Assembly: GCA_907163375.1 (NCBI GenBank) | Contig: CAJQUW010001464.1 | Location: 1 to 64,000, forward strand | Reading direction: 5' to 3' | Source of the DNA: Prostheceraeus crozeri | Taxonomy: Eukaryota; Platyhelminthes; Polycladida; Euryleptidae | DNA: 64,000 bases | In this document: piece by piece, positions 46,912-57,539 of the stretch | How the letters are laid out: each line of letters begins with the position of its first letter | How positions within the stretch are numbered: the first letter of the stretch is position 1 | Translations under genes and position numbers: made by a program | Notes under the pieces: generated by a model | Told to the model about the DNA's origin: nothing | The model's input: only the letters and a program-made list of their open reading frames with translations | The model's database searches: none

Positions 46912-47161
46912 GTGCTAAAAGGGCGTAAGTCCAGGATTTTCACTACAATCAACTTTTTGATGCATCGTATTTCCGCTGAATAAAGAGAAAATTTGTTTAC
47001 AAACGATGGTTTCATATCATAAATATGCCAAGGTACATAAACGATGGCATTTATATTGGAGTTTTGTCTTTACCTAATTTTCAGAGACAATCTAAATCTT
47101 ATATTCCAATTTACGGGAAACAGTGTTTTTGGACATAGGCCCTTTTAGCACCAAGCTCCAG
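46912..47161. repeat. Right subterminal motif and right TIR
   Basis: GTGCTAAAAGGGCGTAAGTCC at 46912-46932 is a direct (not inverted) copy of the left-end core. The right TIR itself at 47129-47161 is inverted. The right end therefore carries the motif in both orientations. Confidence 0.8.
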
Positions 47162-47286
47162 AAGTGAAATGTTCATGTTGATCATTGACAACTTTGCACT
47201 GTGTGATTGCCCTAAATCATGGACGATTTACATGTCATGCATGCATATGATCTGTACTTTTGTATTCAAATCCAGTCATGTTGAAC

Positions 47287-47475
47287 AGGATAGCTCAGTT
47301 GGTTGAGGGCCGCGCTTCTGTATGGGAAGTGCGGATGGTCCAGGGTTTGAGAATGTCCGCCTCGGGTGAAATCACCGCTCTCATTAGAGGTTGCTAACCG
47401 TAACCTTGTGAGAGTTTCCAGTGGATGAAGGGTGCCCAATCCTCAGCTTGCTGGCATGGCTTCAAGCCTGGGTGG
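47287..47475 (+). repeat. tRNA-derived SINE
   Basis: The head ATAGCTCAGTTGGTTGAGGG is a classic A box, and GGTTTGAGAATGTCC about 45 bases later is a weakened B box. The body ends near GCTTCAAGCCTGGGTGGGG. Elements with this head and CCTGGGTGGGG tail are common in marine invertebrates. Confidence 0.7.
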
Positions 47476-48237
47476 GGTAAGGACAACAGATAGAGTAAAA
47501 TACTTGGCTGGCTGCCATGAGAAGTCATCTCAATGGAAGAAAGAGTCAACGATTTGATTGGCAACTCTTCAATGCAAAATATCTCACAGCCTGCAGACCT
47601 ACCTGTTGTGCTATCGTCCAAACGTTGCAGCTCGTCTTTCATCCGCTGTGGTCGTCCAGTGAAGACTATTTTGCATCTAAATTGAAGCATAATCCTTTTT
47701 CTTTCTTAGCAGGTCGTCCTCTTCATGTTTGTTAATAACATAAATATTGCATTAAATATAAGTTAGGAGATTAACTTTGTCCGACCGAAATTGTATTAAA
47801 ATAAGATTACATTATGCTGTACCGCTTCGGGTGGCACATAAAACAATGATGTCTGCAGGACACGTACATTCAGAGAGGGATTTCGTGATTTGATCTCAAA
47901 AAAATCCGAACTGCCTACACTCAGTGAGGTTAGTTACATTTTTGTGAAGGATCGTCAAGGATATCATGGATATGTCTGGGTTAGTTCTATGATCATTAAC
48001 AGTGTGTTTATAAAACAATGAAGTTTTTCCTGTCATACACATATGTTCACGAGGCCGGGAACGAATAGTTATCATTGTTTCACCAATGTATGTAGATGGC
48101 CAGCGAGCGTGAAGGACAAATGCAACAGCGATGAAAATGCACGTTACATTTCCACGTGCAGCTCACTCGCCCATCCCTGCAACCACAGTAGACGCAATTA
48201 ATTTTATTGCAGTCATTTTCGTCTGCAGCACATATAG
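47476..48237. other. No firmly supported gene; cysteine-rich frame at the end
   Basis: A minus-strand segment 47665-47603 has GT/AG borders (donor CAACAG|GTAGGT) and reads FTGRPQRMKDELQRLDDSTT, but the acceptor is weak. A minus-strand frame from 48292 to 48080 holds many cysteines (NDCNKINCVYCGCRDG, CTWKC), a pattern seen in some transposon-encoded proteins. Neither can be assigned. Confidence 0.3.
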
Positions 48238-48286
48238 TCCAGCAGCCAGAACGAGTTTCTGCAGGGAACGAGGCCGAAGGTGAGAC
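48238..48286 (+). repeat. Terminal fragment of foldback family A
   Basis: TAGTCCAGCAGCCAGAACG, then CTGCAGGGAACGAGGCCGAA and GTGAGACTTTCACAG, match the first ~50 bases of the palindrome at 54067. The match stops abruptly at 48286 against a piggyBac-like palindrome. Confidence 0.8.
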
Positions 48287-48702
48287 TTTCACAGCGTGAC
48301 CGTGTGGTCACGCTAATTTGAAATGTATGTAGATTTCTTAATATGAATCGAGGGTATAAGGAAATGAGAATTCCATAATCAATAAAGCATTGAAATAAAT
48401 ATTACAGAGTGAAACTCTCGAAAATGATTATTGGAACTTGTATGTGTAACAAACAAGAAACAATACTTACTTTTCATGAGACAAACTGACTGACATTTTT
48501 TGAAGACGCCATTTTCAAACGTTGATTCAGGATGGAAGAAATAAATTTTCAATTCTTTAATCAAAGTCAAATATAATTCTAATGATCAATTTTAACAAAA
48601 GGCCAAATTCATTAAGAAAAAAAATCAATTTTCAAGTAGCAAAAGACCAATCGCATCCAAATTTCCTCATGTGACCATGTGGTCACGCTGGGCATGAATG
48701 GG
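48287..48702. mobile_element. piggyBac-like MITE, left end replaced
   Basis: The right end reads, on the complement from the TTAA at 48703-48706, CCCATTCATGCCCAGCG followed by the palindrome GTGACCATGTGGTCAC (complement at 48671-48686). A matching palindrome, GTGACCGTGTGGTCAC, lies at the left (48297-48312), but the CCC end and TTAA beyond it are missing. The layout (TTAA, CCC, then a 16-18-bp palindrome) parallels the full piggyBac at 5555-8146 with a different palindrome sequence. The interior is non-coding. Confidence 0.65.
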
Positions 48703-48719
48703 TTAATATTGCGGCCACA

Positions 48720-49875
48720 GGCATTGCATTCACTGAAAGTTATCCGAACTGTCTCATTTTTGATCATTCGTGGCCTACGGGCTTCTTCAAGTGATATTTT
48801 ATGAGATGCAGTGTCATGCCAAGAAAACACCAAAATTATGCTAACTTTTACCATTCAACTTTTGACACTTGGAACATGGGAATCATTGTGGTGACATTTA
48901 AGCACAATATGCTCTTACTTATTATAATTAATAATTGCGACTAGTGCGCGCCGTAATTGTTGGCTTTACAAAATCACATTCAAAAAGATGCATTTTAACA
49001 TTATGTACAGCTTTAGATGACACCTGCTATAAATTTTAATAGAATTTCTTTATCTTGATATACTGTATTTCTGAATGTTAGTAGAGAATGAACTATGAGT
49101 ATTAGTTTCGGAGATCCCAAGGAGAGAAGGTGCACTGAATCAACAAGTATTTTGAGGATGATAGAGTTTCACTGTGATCAATGCAATTGACTGATTGTGT
49201 GTCGTATTGCTCTGGCATAAATAATCGTCGTAAAAGTATATAGTGCGTTACTGAGAAGAAAATATCTTCCTTCATAAATGATATCGGTGGTCATGATAGC
49301 GACAAGAAATATCTCGCAATACTCGCAGATTTATCGACGAAAAAATTGGTGATATCGGATAACCGTTAACCGACAGATTATTGTATTCCTCCTGTTTCAT
49401 TGACAAATGACAAATGGACTCCTCAGTTTACTGCAGTCCTCAGAATACTGCATAGGTTGTAGAGAGATGGAAGGCCACTATCTTCGACCTATCGTAGCAG
49501 TGGCACTCGCATTCAAAAGATGTAAAGCTGCCATTCAATCACCACAGTTGTATAATGGTATAATCCATTCTCGCCTTCAAATCTCCCAAACTCAATGATG
49601 TGGTGACACTTTGTTCCTCATCGTCTTGTGCCGAGAGTCATCGATTGCTTGGTCTAACAGTGACATGTGCTTGGATTCTCAATGCAAACATGCATGCTAT
49701 GAAATCAGTTGTAAGCATATTGTATACCTTCCAGTTTCCACAACTTTTGGAGATCTGGATGCTCGATGCATTTCCAGCACCTGCACTATTTTACTGTGTA
49801 TACATCTGAAGCTACTCTCCTGGATGTTCAAGGAGGCACGTCGGACGCATCGCGCCGCCGGAATACCGGTGCTGA
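48720..49875. other. No supported gene
   Basis: AT-rich. Overlapping frames at 49407-49883 have no domains. Nothing repeated was noticed. Confidence 0.4.
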
Positions 49876-49912
49876 GGGTTTGATTCTGCCAATTGAAACA
49901 GTTGCATAAGTG

Positions 49913-49972
49913 GCTCGTAGCACAGGTCTAGTTGACCTTGGTCGTAGGTTCGAATCCTACTAGCCGCACATC
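49913..49972 (+). repeat. tRNA-like SINE head with perfect B box
   Basis: GTGGCTC near 49912 can pair with TAGCCGC near 49962 as an acceptor stem (one mismatch, one wobble). GTAGG-TTCGAAT-CCTAC forms a perfect T arm and B box. About 14 bases of the D/anticodon region are missing compared with a functional tRNA, so a tRNA pseudogene or SINE head is the better reading. Confidence 0.6.
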
Positions 49973-49974
49973 TT

Positions 49975-50510
49975 TTGCGTGGCAATTTGATCAATCGTTT
50001 ATATAATTTGATTGTTGTAAATTCGATGAAAAGCTCGGTTGAGGGCTGCTGTTAAGGCTCTTTTCAAAAAAAACCCCCACCAGTGCCATAATACATCTTG
50101 TTTTACGGAGATCGCGAACAAACGATTGAGATCATGGCACTAGGAACATATCTTAGATATGCAAACTCAGGCTGTCGGTGATGATGACACATATGTGACG
50201 TCACAATCTGTGCACGCGCTCGCTTGGACTAACTTCCAAGTAGCTCAAGTTTTTCTGCAACACTGTCATCGCAATGATTCGTCCTGTAAATTGCGGTTTC
50301 TACAGGCCATCTGCAGTTCCATGCCTGCAGAAGAAAGCGATTACACAATACATGCGAATCGGACGTGTAGTGATGACCTTCTGATGGTCCCGAAACTCTC
50401 ACAAGAACAACCTGTGGTACTGGCGGGGGAAATTAGAATAGAGCCCTTGTTAAATTGTGTTTCAGCGATGGCCAGCCTCTTCGCAGCACTTTTTAGATGC
50501 ACTTTCCTGC
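49975..50510. other. No firmly supported gene
   Basis: The plus-strand frame 50159-50560 (133 codons) is unusually long for this DNA and more GC-rich, with AWTNFQVAQVFLQHCH, but it runs into the tandem repeat and has no recognised domain. Confidence 0.3.
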
Positions 50511-50511
50511 A

Positions 50512-50735
50512 TGCGATTACACTTCATGCAGTTCAAAGTTCGCTGGAAAAGACTTGGTAACTCTTTCATCAAATATTGTTTTTATTCTCTTTGTTTGTGG
50601 GCGTCTTCGATTCGCTTACACTTCAGTGATCCAAAGCTTGCTGGAACAGACTTGCAAACTCTTTCATCAAATATTATTCTCATTCTTGGGTAGTGGGCGT
50701 CTTCAATTTGCTTCAGACACTTATTACTATTATTG
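50512..50735. repeat. Tandem repeat, ~98-bp unit, two copies
   Basis: Copies start near 50515 and 50612. Both contain TTACACTTCA, TCAAAGNTTGCTGGAA-type words, ACTCTTTCATCAAATATT and GTGGGCGTCTTC. Confidence 0.8.
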
Positions 50736-50817
50736 CCTACACATTCGAATATTCAAAAATATTCTGATCACAAAACTGAGAGCTAAAAAAGATATTGTAA
50801 TTGCTTCACAAGATATA

Positions 50818-51732
50818 CAGGGTGGCGCACGTAAACCGCCGGATTTTAAACTTTGATTACTCCTCAAATATTCATCCGATCGTCATGAAATTTCGACTCA
50901 TACTAGTTTGGAGTATAGGATTTATGATGATTATACCTGTTGTATAGAGAATTGTCAGACAATTCTGATTCTATTTACCGAATGACATGTAGTAAAATTG
51001 ACATACCAACAATGTATCTTAACATGTAAAATTTAATGACAAACTTTCCCTTTTCCTTCCCCCACGTCTTTATCAATAATGACCAAAACGAATTAAGGTA
51101 AATGTCATAGAAAACATTTATTAAATGAAAAACATAAGAAAAAATTTTTAGTAGTCATCGAACTTCAACGTGTCCTCCTCCATTCTCGAGGACGGATTCG
51201 AGTCGCTTTTGGTAGGCCAAAGCAGTTTCTCGACACATCTCAGTTGCCACTTCTTGAAATGCCTGTATGATGCGGTCCTTCAGATCTTGCATGGATGTTG
51301 GCTGTGTATGGTAAACCTTGGACTAAAGCCTTTGTACCTCCACTGGACTCTTGAGCCATTCGTACCAAGCCGCGCATTTTGCTGATTCTGCAACCGAATA
51401 ATCATCCATTCTTCTATGTTCGATTCTTTTCAGATAGTGATTTAATCGTCGAATGGTACTTTGTATGACATGGAAGTAACTGAACAATATTCACTTCAAG
51501 ACTGCACACAATTCGTTGTGCAGAAAACGATTCATGTTAAGTTGATTAACTTAATCTAGATTTTCGATGTCAACAAAATGATTACATGTCATTCGGTCAA
51601 TAGAATCAGAATTTTCTGACAATTCTCAGTACAACAGGTATAATCATCATAAATCCTATGCTCCAAACTAGTATGAGTCGAAATTTCATGACGATCGGAT
51701 GAATATTTGAGGAGTAATAATAGTTTAAAATC
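50818..51732 (-). mobile_element. Mariner/IS630-like element, internally deleted, right tip lost
   Basis: The left end starts CAGGGTGGCGCACGTAAACC after a TA (50816-50817). From about 50840 a ~190-bp stretch is complementary to 51545-51732 with few differences (for example TCGTCATGAAATTTCGACTC). The last ~22 bases of the right end, including the CAGGG tip, are absent. The interior carries a shortened minus-strand transposase gene. Confidence 0.82.
51155..51409 (-). pseudogene. Mariner-like transposase, N- and C-termini only
   Basis: From 51409 the frame starts MDDYSVAESAKCAAWYEWLK, SPVEVQRL, the N-terminal helix-turn-helix start of mariner-type proteins. It meets a stop and then reads VYHTQPTSMQDLKDRIIQAF, then ALAYQKRLESVLENGGGHVE, the usual C-terminus. 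About 240 residues in between, including all catalytic acids, are missing, so this is a deletion derivative. Confidence 0.82.
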
Positions 51733-51734
51733 AA

Positions 51735-54060
51735 CAACAATGCATCTTGATCATGGAATCTGTCATGGTAGTCAATCGTCATATTTGAAGCTACTCAGAA
51801 CTATACAAGACCATCCACTTCAGAGACACATTTGAAGGCTAATTTGAAGAAAATCTTCAACAGTTCATATACGCATGTCTTTGTTGCACTAGCAGCACCA
51901 ATCAAAATCCTTTTGTGCTCATAAGCAACTTCTTAAGCCAGTTAGCAATTATTAGTCGATGTGTATAGCCAAAATTCGATAAATTCAAAAATCTCCAACA
52001 ATCTGTCATAGTCGATGATATTAAATTTCGAATTGCTATTTATAGTACGAAGATGCAATTCATGCCATTAGAAAGCTCACGCGTGAAAAATATTGCATCG
52101 TGAAGTTCATGCCATTCGAAGCAATTGCTTCTTCGTTGGCCCCGGGATATCGATTTGCTCCAGAGGGCGACATGGATAGAGTTCAGATCATCATCAGAGA
52201 AGTGCAATTAGCATAGTAAGTGAAATTTCAACGGGCATTCATTGAATACTACTTAAAGTACACTCCTGACAAGTAGTCTAAGTTTGTGCGCGAGCACGGT
52301 CTCCATTTGAAACGGTGCGGCAAATTCCGACCGTTTATATGTCTGTTTGATAGCTTAAGGGCTAATGTTTTTGTGTGTAATTGAGACAGAAAAGTGTTTA
52401 TTTTAAAGTACAACATAGTTAAGACTGCGAATATGCAGGAACGGAAGAAATGCAAAGTTTAACAAATGCCATAATGGATACCCTAAAGAAGACAAAATGC
52501 CAACCTAAAGCCAACGAAAATTATCATTGCATATGTACACAAAATTGAAGCGTGTTTGCAGTATCGTAGGAAAAGCGAGTTAGGAATGCCATGAATATAA
52601 ACGGAAGATATTGCGCTGACTGAAATTCTAAGTAACTTAGATTTTCTTTCATTGCATCAGTTGTGGGCAAGTTTCAACCAGTTGGAGGGAGATGGAGAAC
52701 ACGAGAGCACACTTAACCACGAGTCAATCAGCATCTATGAAAACAAGGAATAAACAAAGAAAAATACAAGGTGCTCACACTTTATCACTTAATTCTACAT
52801 CTCCTTAATTAACAAGAGGTCCAGTGGCCTGTTGGTTAGATGCTAAGCTTGAATGCTCCCTAGCGCTGGCGTAAAACTGTTCACAACTGACGAGGCCCGT
52901 GACGGCTGCTACATCGCACAAACAAATTCTGAACATTTAAGTTTAATGTACAATCATCGAATCTGAATTGTTTTTTAATGTTCGTTTTTCATTCAGCATC
53001 ATTTCCAATGTAGGATTTCAGTCTGCACATTAAATACGAACACATGCTTTGTTTTCTAATGACATCTATGACGTTCTGCAGAAGATGAAGATAAAACAAG
53101 GCTCATAAAACAAATGGTTTCCTTTCGTACATGCACAAATATATATAGGTTGAATGATATACGAAATTCAGACGAATTGAAATGCATTGAATATACTTTC
53201 AAAGACGTGAGATCTATTCTCTGTTGGAAAATATGTGCTACTAATTATTGGTCTCACGGGAGATTTCCTTCCCGCAGATTTTCGCAGACTCCACATTGAA
53301 AGCGTGAGAAGCTCTTCTTTCGAAAGTTACCTTATTTTCTTTCTTTCCTGACTAGTAGTTGTAAATGTCCTTGTTGGAAATTTCCCATGTCAGATATGCG
53401 ACCTTTGACGCCGCTTTGACCTGTGCAATGACTTAAAATTTCAAAACCAGTCTCCTTTTCTGATCTACGTCGATCAATCCTTCAATTTGGCGCATGGTTT
53501 ATTTAAATGGATGTATTATGTCTCAAGATAAAGAAGGGGCGTAAAACCGGCAGGCCTAACGCCCAGTAACAGGTGGGCGGGATGCATGCGAAACGCAGTC
53601 CGACATGCGGGGACAGTTTTGAAATGCGAGTACTTTGAAAAGTTTGAAAAATTAAACGATAAAGAAGAAGAAAAACTTGTACATCAATTCATCAATTTCT
53701 CGCTCGAACTAGTACTCGTGCTATGTCAAGCACACTGTTTACGAATGTTCTGGCAGTTTCTGAAACGATGCTTGCTCCACTATCATCCGCTGAAGATCAG
53801 ATTTACAGAAAATAGATATTGAACTACATGTGCTTTGTCTAATTTCATCCAACATTATGGTTTGTTTATTCTGATTATAGGCTACCTAGATTGGTAAATC
53901 GATATGATGGAAGAGGTCGAATATCCAACAAGGGATTCTATAATAATACATTTACAGGTACGTTTTTGATGCATTTAATATGAATATGGAGTTAAGCAAT
54001 GGCATGAGCTCTCGACTGTATAACTAAAATCAAATCTGTGCTGAGTGAGCGTGATTTTGA
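51735..54060. other. No supported gene; repeat fragment at 52205-52285
   Basis: AT-rich. 52205-52285 (GAAATTTCAACGGGCATTCA...) is a diverged copy of arm B of the repeat at 42875-42960. At 53586-53822 a plus-strand frame contains EYFEKFEKLNDKEEEKLVHQ with no clear exon borders. Nothing else was recognised. Confidence 0.4.
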
Positions 54061-54066
54061 AACGTG

Positions 54067-54765
54067 TAGTCCGGCAGCCAGAACGAGTTTCTGCAGGGAA
54101 CGAGGCCGAAAGTGAGACTTTCACAGAATGATGTACTGTACACCCTATGCCTACTACGAATCGGCACGTCTGCCGAGTTCTAGTGAGTTCCTCTTTTTGT
54201 CAGACAAGATCAAAGAAAAACACATGTAAATCCAATGGGACGCAGATTGCAGTTTTTGGCTGAAATGAAATTTTTCATGTTTTCTCTGATTAAACGAAAA
54301 GTATTAAGCCCAGAGTCATAATTTTTGACATGGAACTCCTGTCTATAAAGCTAAACACGTTTAGATTTGGCGAGCTTCTCAATGTCGGCAAACACAAACA
54401 TTTTGAGCCACTTTATCCACATTTAGCCACATTCTCACATTCATTCCCGATTAGATGCATGACAAAATTACATGCATATAATAGGAAATGACCTGAAGAC
54501 ATTCCATGTCAAAAATTATGACTCTGGGCTTAATACTTTTCGTTTAATCAGAGAAAACATGAAAAATTTCATTTCAGCCAAAAACTGCAATCTGCGTCCC
54601 ATTGGATTTACATGTGTTTTTCTTTGATCTTGTCTGACAAAAAGAGGAACTCACTAGAACTCGGCAGACGTGCCGATTCGTAGTAGGCATAGGGTGTACA
54701 TCATTCTGTGAAAGTCTCACTTTTGGCCTCGTTCCCTGCAGAAACTCGTTCTGGCTGCCGGACTA
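54067..54765. mobile_element. Foldback family A, full copy with 3-bp TSD
   Basis: The left end TAGTCCGGCAGCCAGAACG at 54067 and its complement ending at 54765 enclose arms of about 275-280 bases and a loop of about 140 (54346-54487). The flanking triplets GTG (54064-54066 and 54766-54768) are a possible target duplication. It has no coding content. One-armed or terminal fragments occur at 14486-14762 and 48238-48286. Confidence 0.85.
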
Positions 54766-54769
54766 GTGT

Positions 54770-55240
54770 GTCTACACGTATACTTTACAGAATAATCCAA
54801 GAATAAAGCATGAAGGGACGTCGCACATCCTTATTCAACAAAGAAAATATGACAACAGCCTGCATGTCATCACGCGCATCTAGTATCACAGTCTTAATTT
54901 TCTGTTGCTTTAAAACACATGATGATGTGAATAACTTTCTGCTGAAAGACTTTGAATGAAAAAATTAAACAAGTCAGGAAGGATGATGACTTAATAGCAT
55001 TTAATTAGATATCGTATTTATAAAGAAACTGTGCGATGGATTTTAAATGCTTTTGAGTCAATGGATTCATCAATGAAATTCAACTGTAGTGTCGAAATAC
55101 TATAGCGAAGGTGAGGAGATATCTTGCCGTATATTTCGATAGAACTGTCATTAATATCATTATGAAAGGAAACAATGTCTCCACTTTTGAATCATTACAA
55201 AATTCACTCTTGATATCACTATCGATTTCTATAGATTCTT
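54770..55240. other. No supported gene
   Basis: AT-rich spacer between two inverted-repeat elements. Confidence 0.4.
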
Positions 55241-55245
55241 TATAG

Positions 55246-56130
55246 CTAATCATAAAAAACGGACCACCTAAACTTCGCAAAATTCAATCGATTCTCATGC
55301 TTTCCAATCGCGTCGCACAACATCGTGCTATATACCTACATCATTTGAAAGCTTGTGTTCTCAGCTTTAAAATGAGAGGTGTGATCGTCTTGCATCCGTT
55401 ATTGTGCTTGCTGAACAGTGCTCAAAATATGAAAATCTCTCAATTCGCAAATCGTAATTTTTCAATAAGGAAACATGTGAGTATGATAATGAATCAAGCA
55501 CGAGGAGAACGAGGAGTTTTTTTTCAAACTTCTTCAGTATTTTTTCTCATTTCCGTTAAAGTACGCAAACAATCAAAGTAAACAATCGGCAGTCACTGTG
55601 AGAGGACAAAGACATGATATTGCTAATTGTTTCGTTTTGAACCTTCGTTCACCTCACATTGTGTTTGTGTACTTTTCGGAAATGAGTAAAAATGTTAAAG
55701 AAGTTTGAAAAAGAACTATCAGAGAAAGATATGCAAGGTAATTAAAACTCCCCTTTTTTAGTTTAGGCCAATATAATCAAGTTAAAGTTAAAAGCATGGC
55801 AGACAGGCCTTCGGCGTCCAGCGCCTTCAATGGTCGATGTTTGGATGGCCATCCAACAATACTCGTTCTCCTCGTGCTTGATTCATTATCATACTCACAT
55901 GTTTCCTTATTGAAAAATTATGATTTGCAAATTGAGTGATTTTCATATTTTGAGCACTGTTCAGCAAACACAGTAACGGATACAAGACTATCACAGCTCA
56001 TTTTAAAGCTGAGAACACAAGCTTTCAAATGATGTAGGCATATAGCACGCTGTTGTGCGACATGATTGGAAAGCATGAGAATCGATTGAATTTAGTGAAG
56101 TTTAGGTGGCCCGTTTTTTGTGATCATCTC
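55246..56130. repeat. Large inverted pair related to repeat R ends
   Basis: 55246-55512 is complementary to about 55862-56130 with roughly 90 percent agreement, from GGACCACCTAAACTTC through CAATCGATTCTCATGCTTTC to ATTCATTATCATACTCACATG. Similarity continues inward (CAAACTTCTT...CTCATTTCCG), with a ~120-bp extra piece at 55735-55855. The outer word TAGGTGGNCCGTTTTTTGTGATC (split here by one variable base) also ends repeat R at 30660-30685. Confidence 0.8.
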
Positions 56131-56240
56131 AGATTTAATTTGAATTAATGAGTTAGGAAGGAATATCTTCATGACTTTCTAGTACCGAAATTGGTTTTTT
56201 AAATATGCCAAAGTTCATTTTATAATAAAATAAATATAGT

Positions 56241-57482
56241 GGCCCTTTTCGAGTTGCCAAATCGATGTGACTTTGGCAACTCGAAAAGGTGATTATTTGC
56301 AAAAATGTGTGCTTTTTACATGAACTTTGTCAAGGTCTCAGCGGAATTTTTAGTCGGTCAGAGCCCGCTTATTTTGGGAAAACCGGCAATTCTAAGTTTG
56401 TAAACAAATTAGGAAATTGCACTCGCATGTAAGTTGTGATTAAGTTTCAACCAATATATTTAGTAAAAACATAATTTTAATATTCTGTTGTTTTACTGCA
56501 TGTCGTTGCATCGATACTGTTTGAAATAACGCAATGCACGTGCTGGCTGTAAAATATTTCCTGTTACAGAGTAAAAACTCTAGTGTTCTCTTAACTTTCT
56601 ATCTCTAGTTTAGCTATTTTCATACAACCATGTTCAATTATCGGTTGTCTGGTTCATAAATCCTTTAAATCCTTCATTGGATCTTTCTCAATTTCCAGTT
56701 GCAACCAAATTCTTCTCTTAGATCGTTTAGAGCAAAAGCCTATCTAACCAACCAAAATAATTTTGAGATTCAATTCTACATAACTTTCTCGAGTTTTCTC
56801 GCTTCTAGCAGAAGGAATTCATGTTTAAAGTATTTCATTTGATGGACAAATAGAAGAGGCTAAACATGAAACCCTTCTGAAAACCCTTCTGAATTTAAAC
56901 ATGAATTCCTTCTGCTAGAAGCGAGAAAACTCGAGAAAGTTATGTAGAATTGAATCTCAAAATTATTTTGGTTGGTTAGATAGGCTTTTGCTCTAAACGA
57001 TTTAAGAGAAGAATTTGGTTGCAACTGGAAATTGAGAAAGATCCAATGAAGGATTTAAAGGATTTATGAACCAGACAACCGATAATTGAACATGGTTGTA
57101 TGAAAATAGCTAAACTAGAGATAGAAAGTTAAGAGAACACTAGAGTTTTTACTCTGTAACAGGAAATATTTTACAGCCAGCACGTGCATTGCGTTATTTC
57201 AAACAGTATCGATGCAACGACATGCAGTAAAACAACAGAATATTAAAATTATGTTTTTACTAAATATATTGGTTGAAACTTAATCACAACTTACATGCGA
57301 GTGCAATTTCCTAATTTGTTTACAAACTTAGAATTGCCGGTTTTCCCAAAATAAGCGGGCTCTGACCGACTAAAAATTCCGCTGAGACCTTGACAAAGTT
57401 CATGTAAAAAGCACACATTTTTGCAAATAATCACCTTTTCGAGTTGCCAAAGTCACATCGATTTGGCAACTCGAAAAGGGCC
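56241..57482. mobile_element. Giant foldback: 589-bp arms, 64-bp loop
   Basis: Positions p and 113723-p are complementary from 56241/57482 inward to 56829/56894, without an indel. One mismatch (56721 against 57002) was seen in the parts checked. Each tip holds its own 18-bp hairpin (56244-56261 against 56272-56289, CCTTTTCGAGTTGCCAAA). The flanks carry AGT on both sides (56238-56240 and 57483-57485 when the ends are taken as GGCC), a 3-bp target duplication. There is no coding capacity. The near-identity of the arms implies recent origin or ongoing gene conversion. Confidence 0.9.
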
Positions 57483-57539
57483 AGTAATGTAAGTGAACGA
57501 TATTTCTATGCCTTTATGACAGCAACAATGTGAGTAAAA

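Larger units (their letters stand above)
44698..47161 (+). mobile_element. DNA transposon with 33-bp TIRs and 4-bp TSD (Sola-like?)
   Basis: Perfect 33-bp terminal inverted repeats lie at 44698-44730 and 47129-47161, starting CTGGAGCTTGGTGCTAAA and ending TATGTCCAA. The flanks carry AAGT on both sides (44694-44697 and 47162-47165), a 4-bp target duplication. Two internal copies of the 21-bp core GTGCTAAAAGGGCCTATG(TCC) lie at 44877-44897 (exact) and 46912-46932 (two changes), both in plus orientation. The interior encodes a single plus-strand transposase-like gene. The 4-bp duplication and the protein would fit the Sola superfamily, but this assignment is inference. Confidence 0.9.

Noticed and set aside
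48080-48292. Cysteine-rich minus-strand frame as a gene
   Set aside because: It runs into the foldback-A fragment, and the cysteine spacing does not fit one family clearly enough.
49913-49972. Functional tRNA gene
   Set aside because: The B box and T arm are good, but the anticodon/D region is about 14 bases too short.
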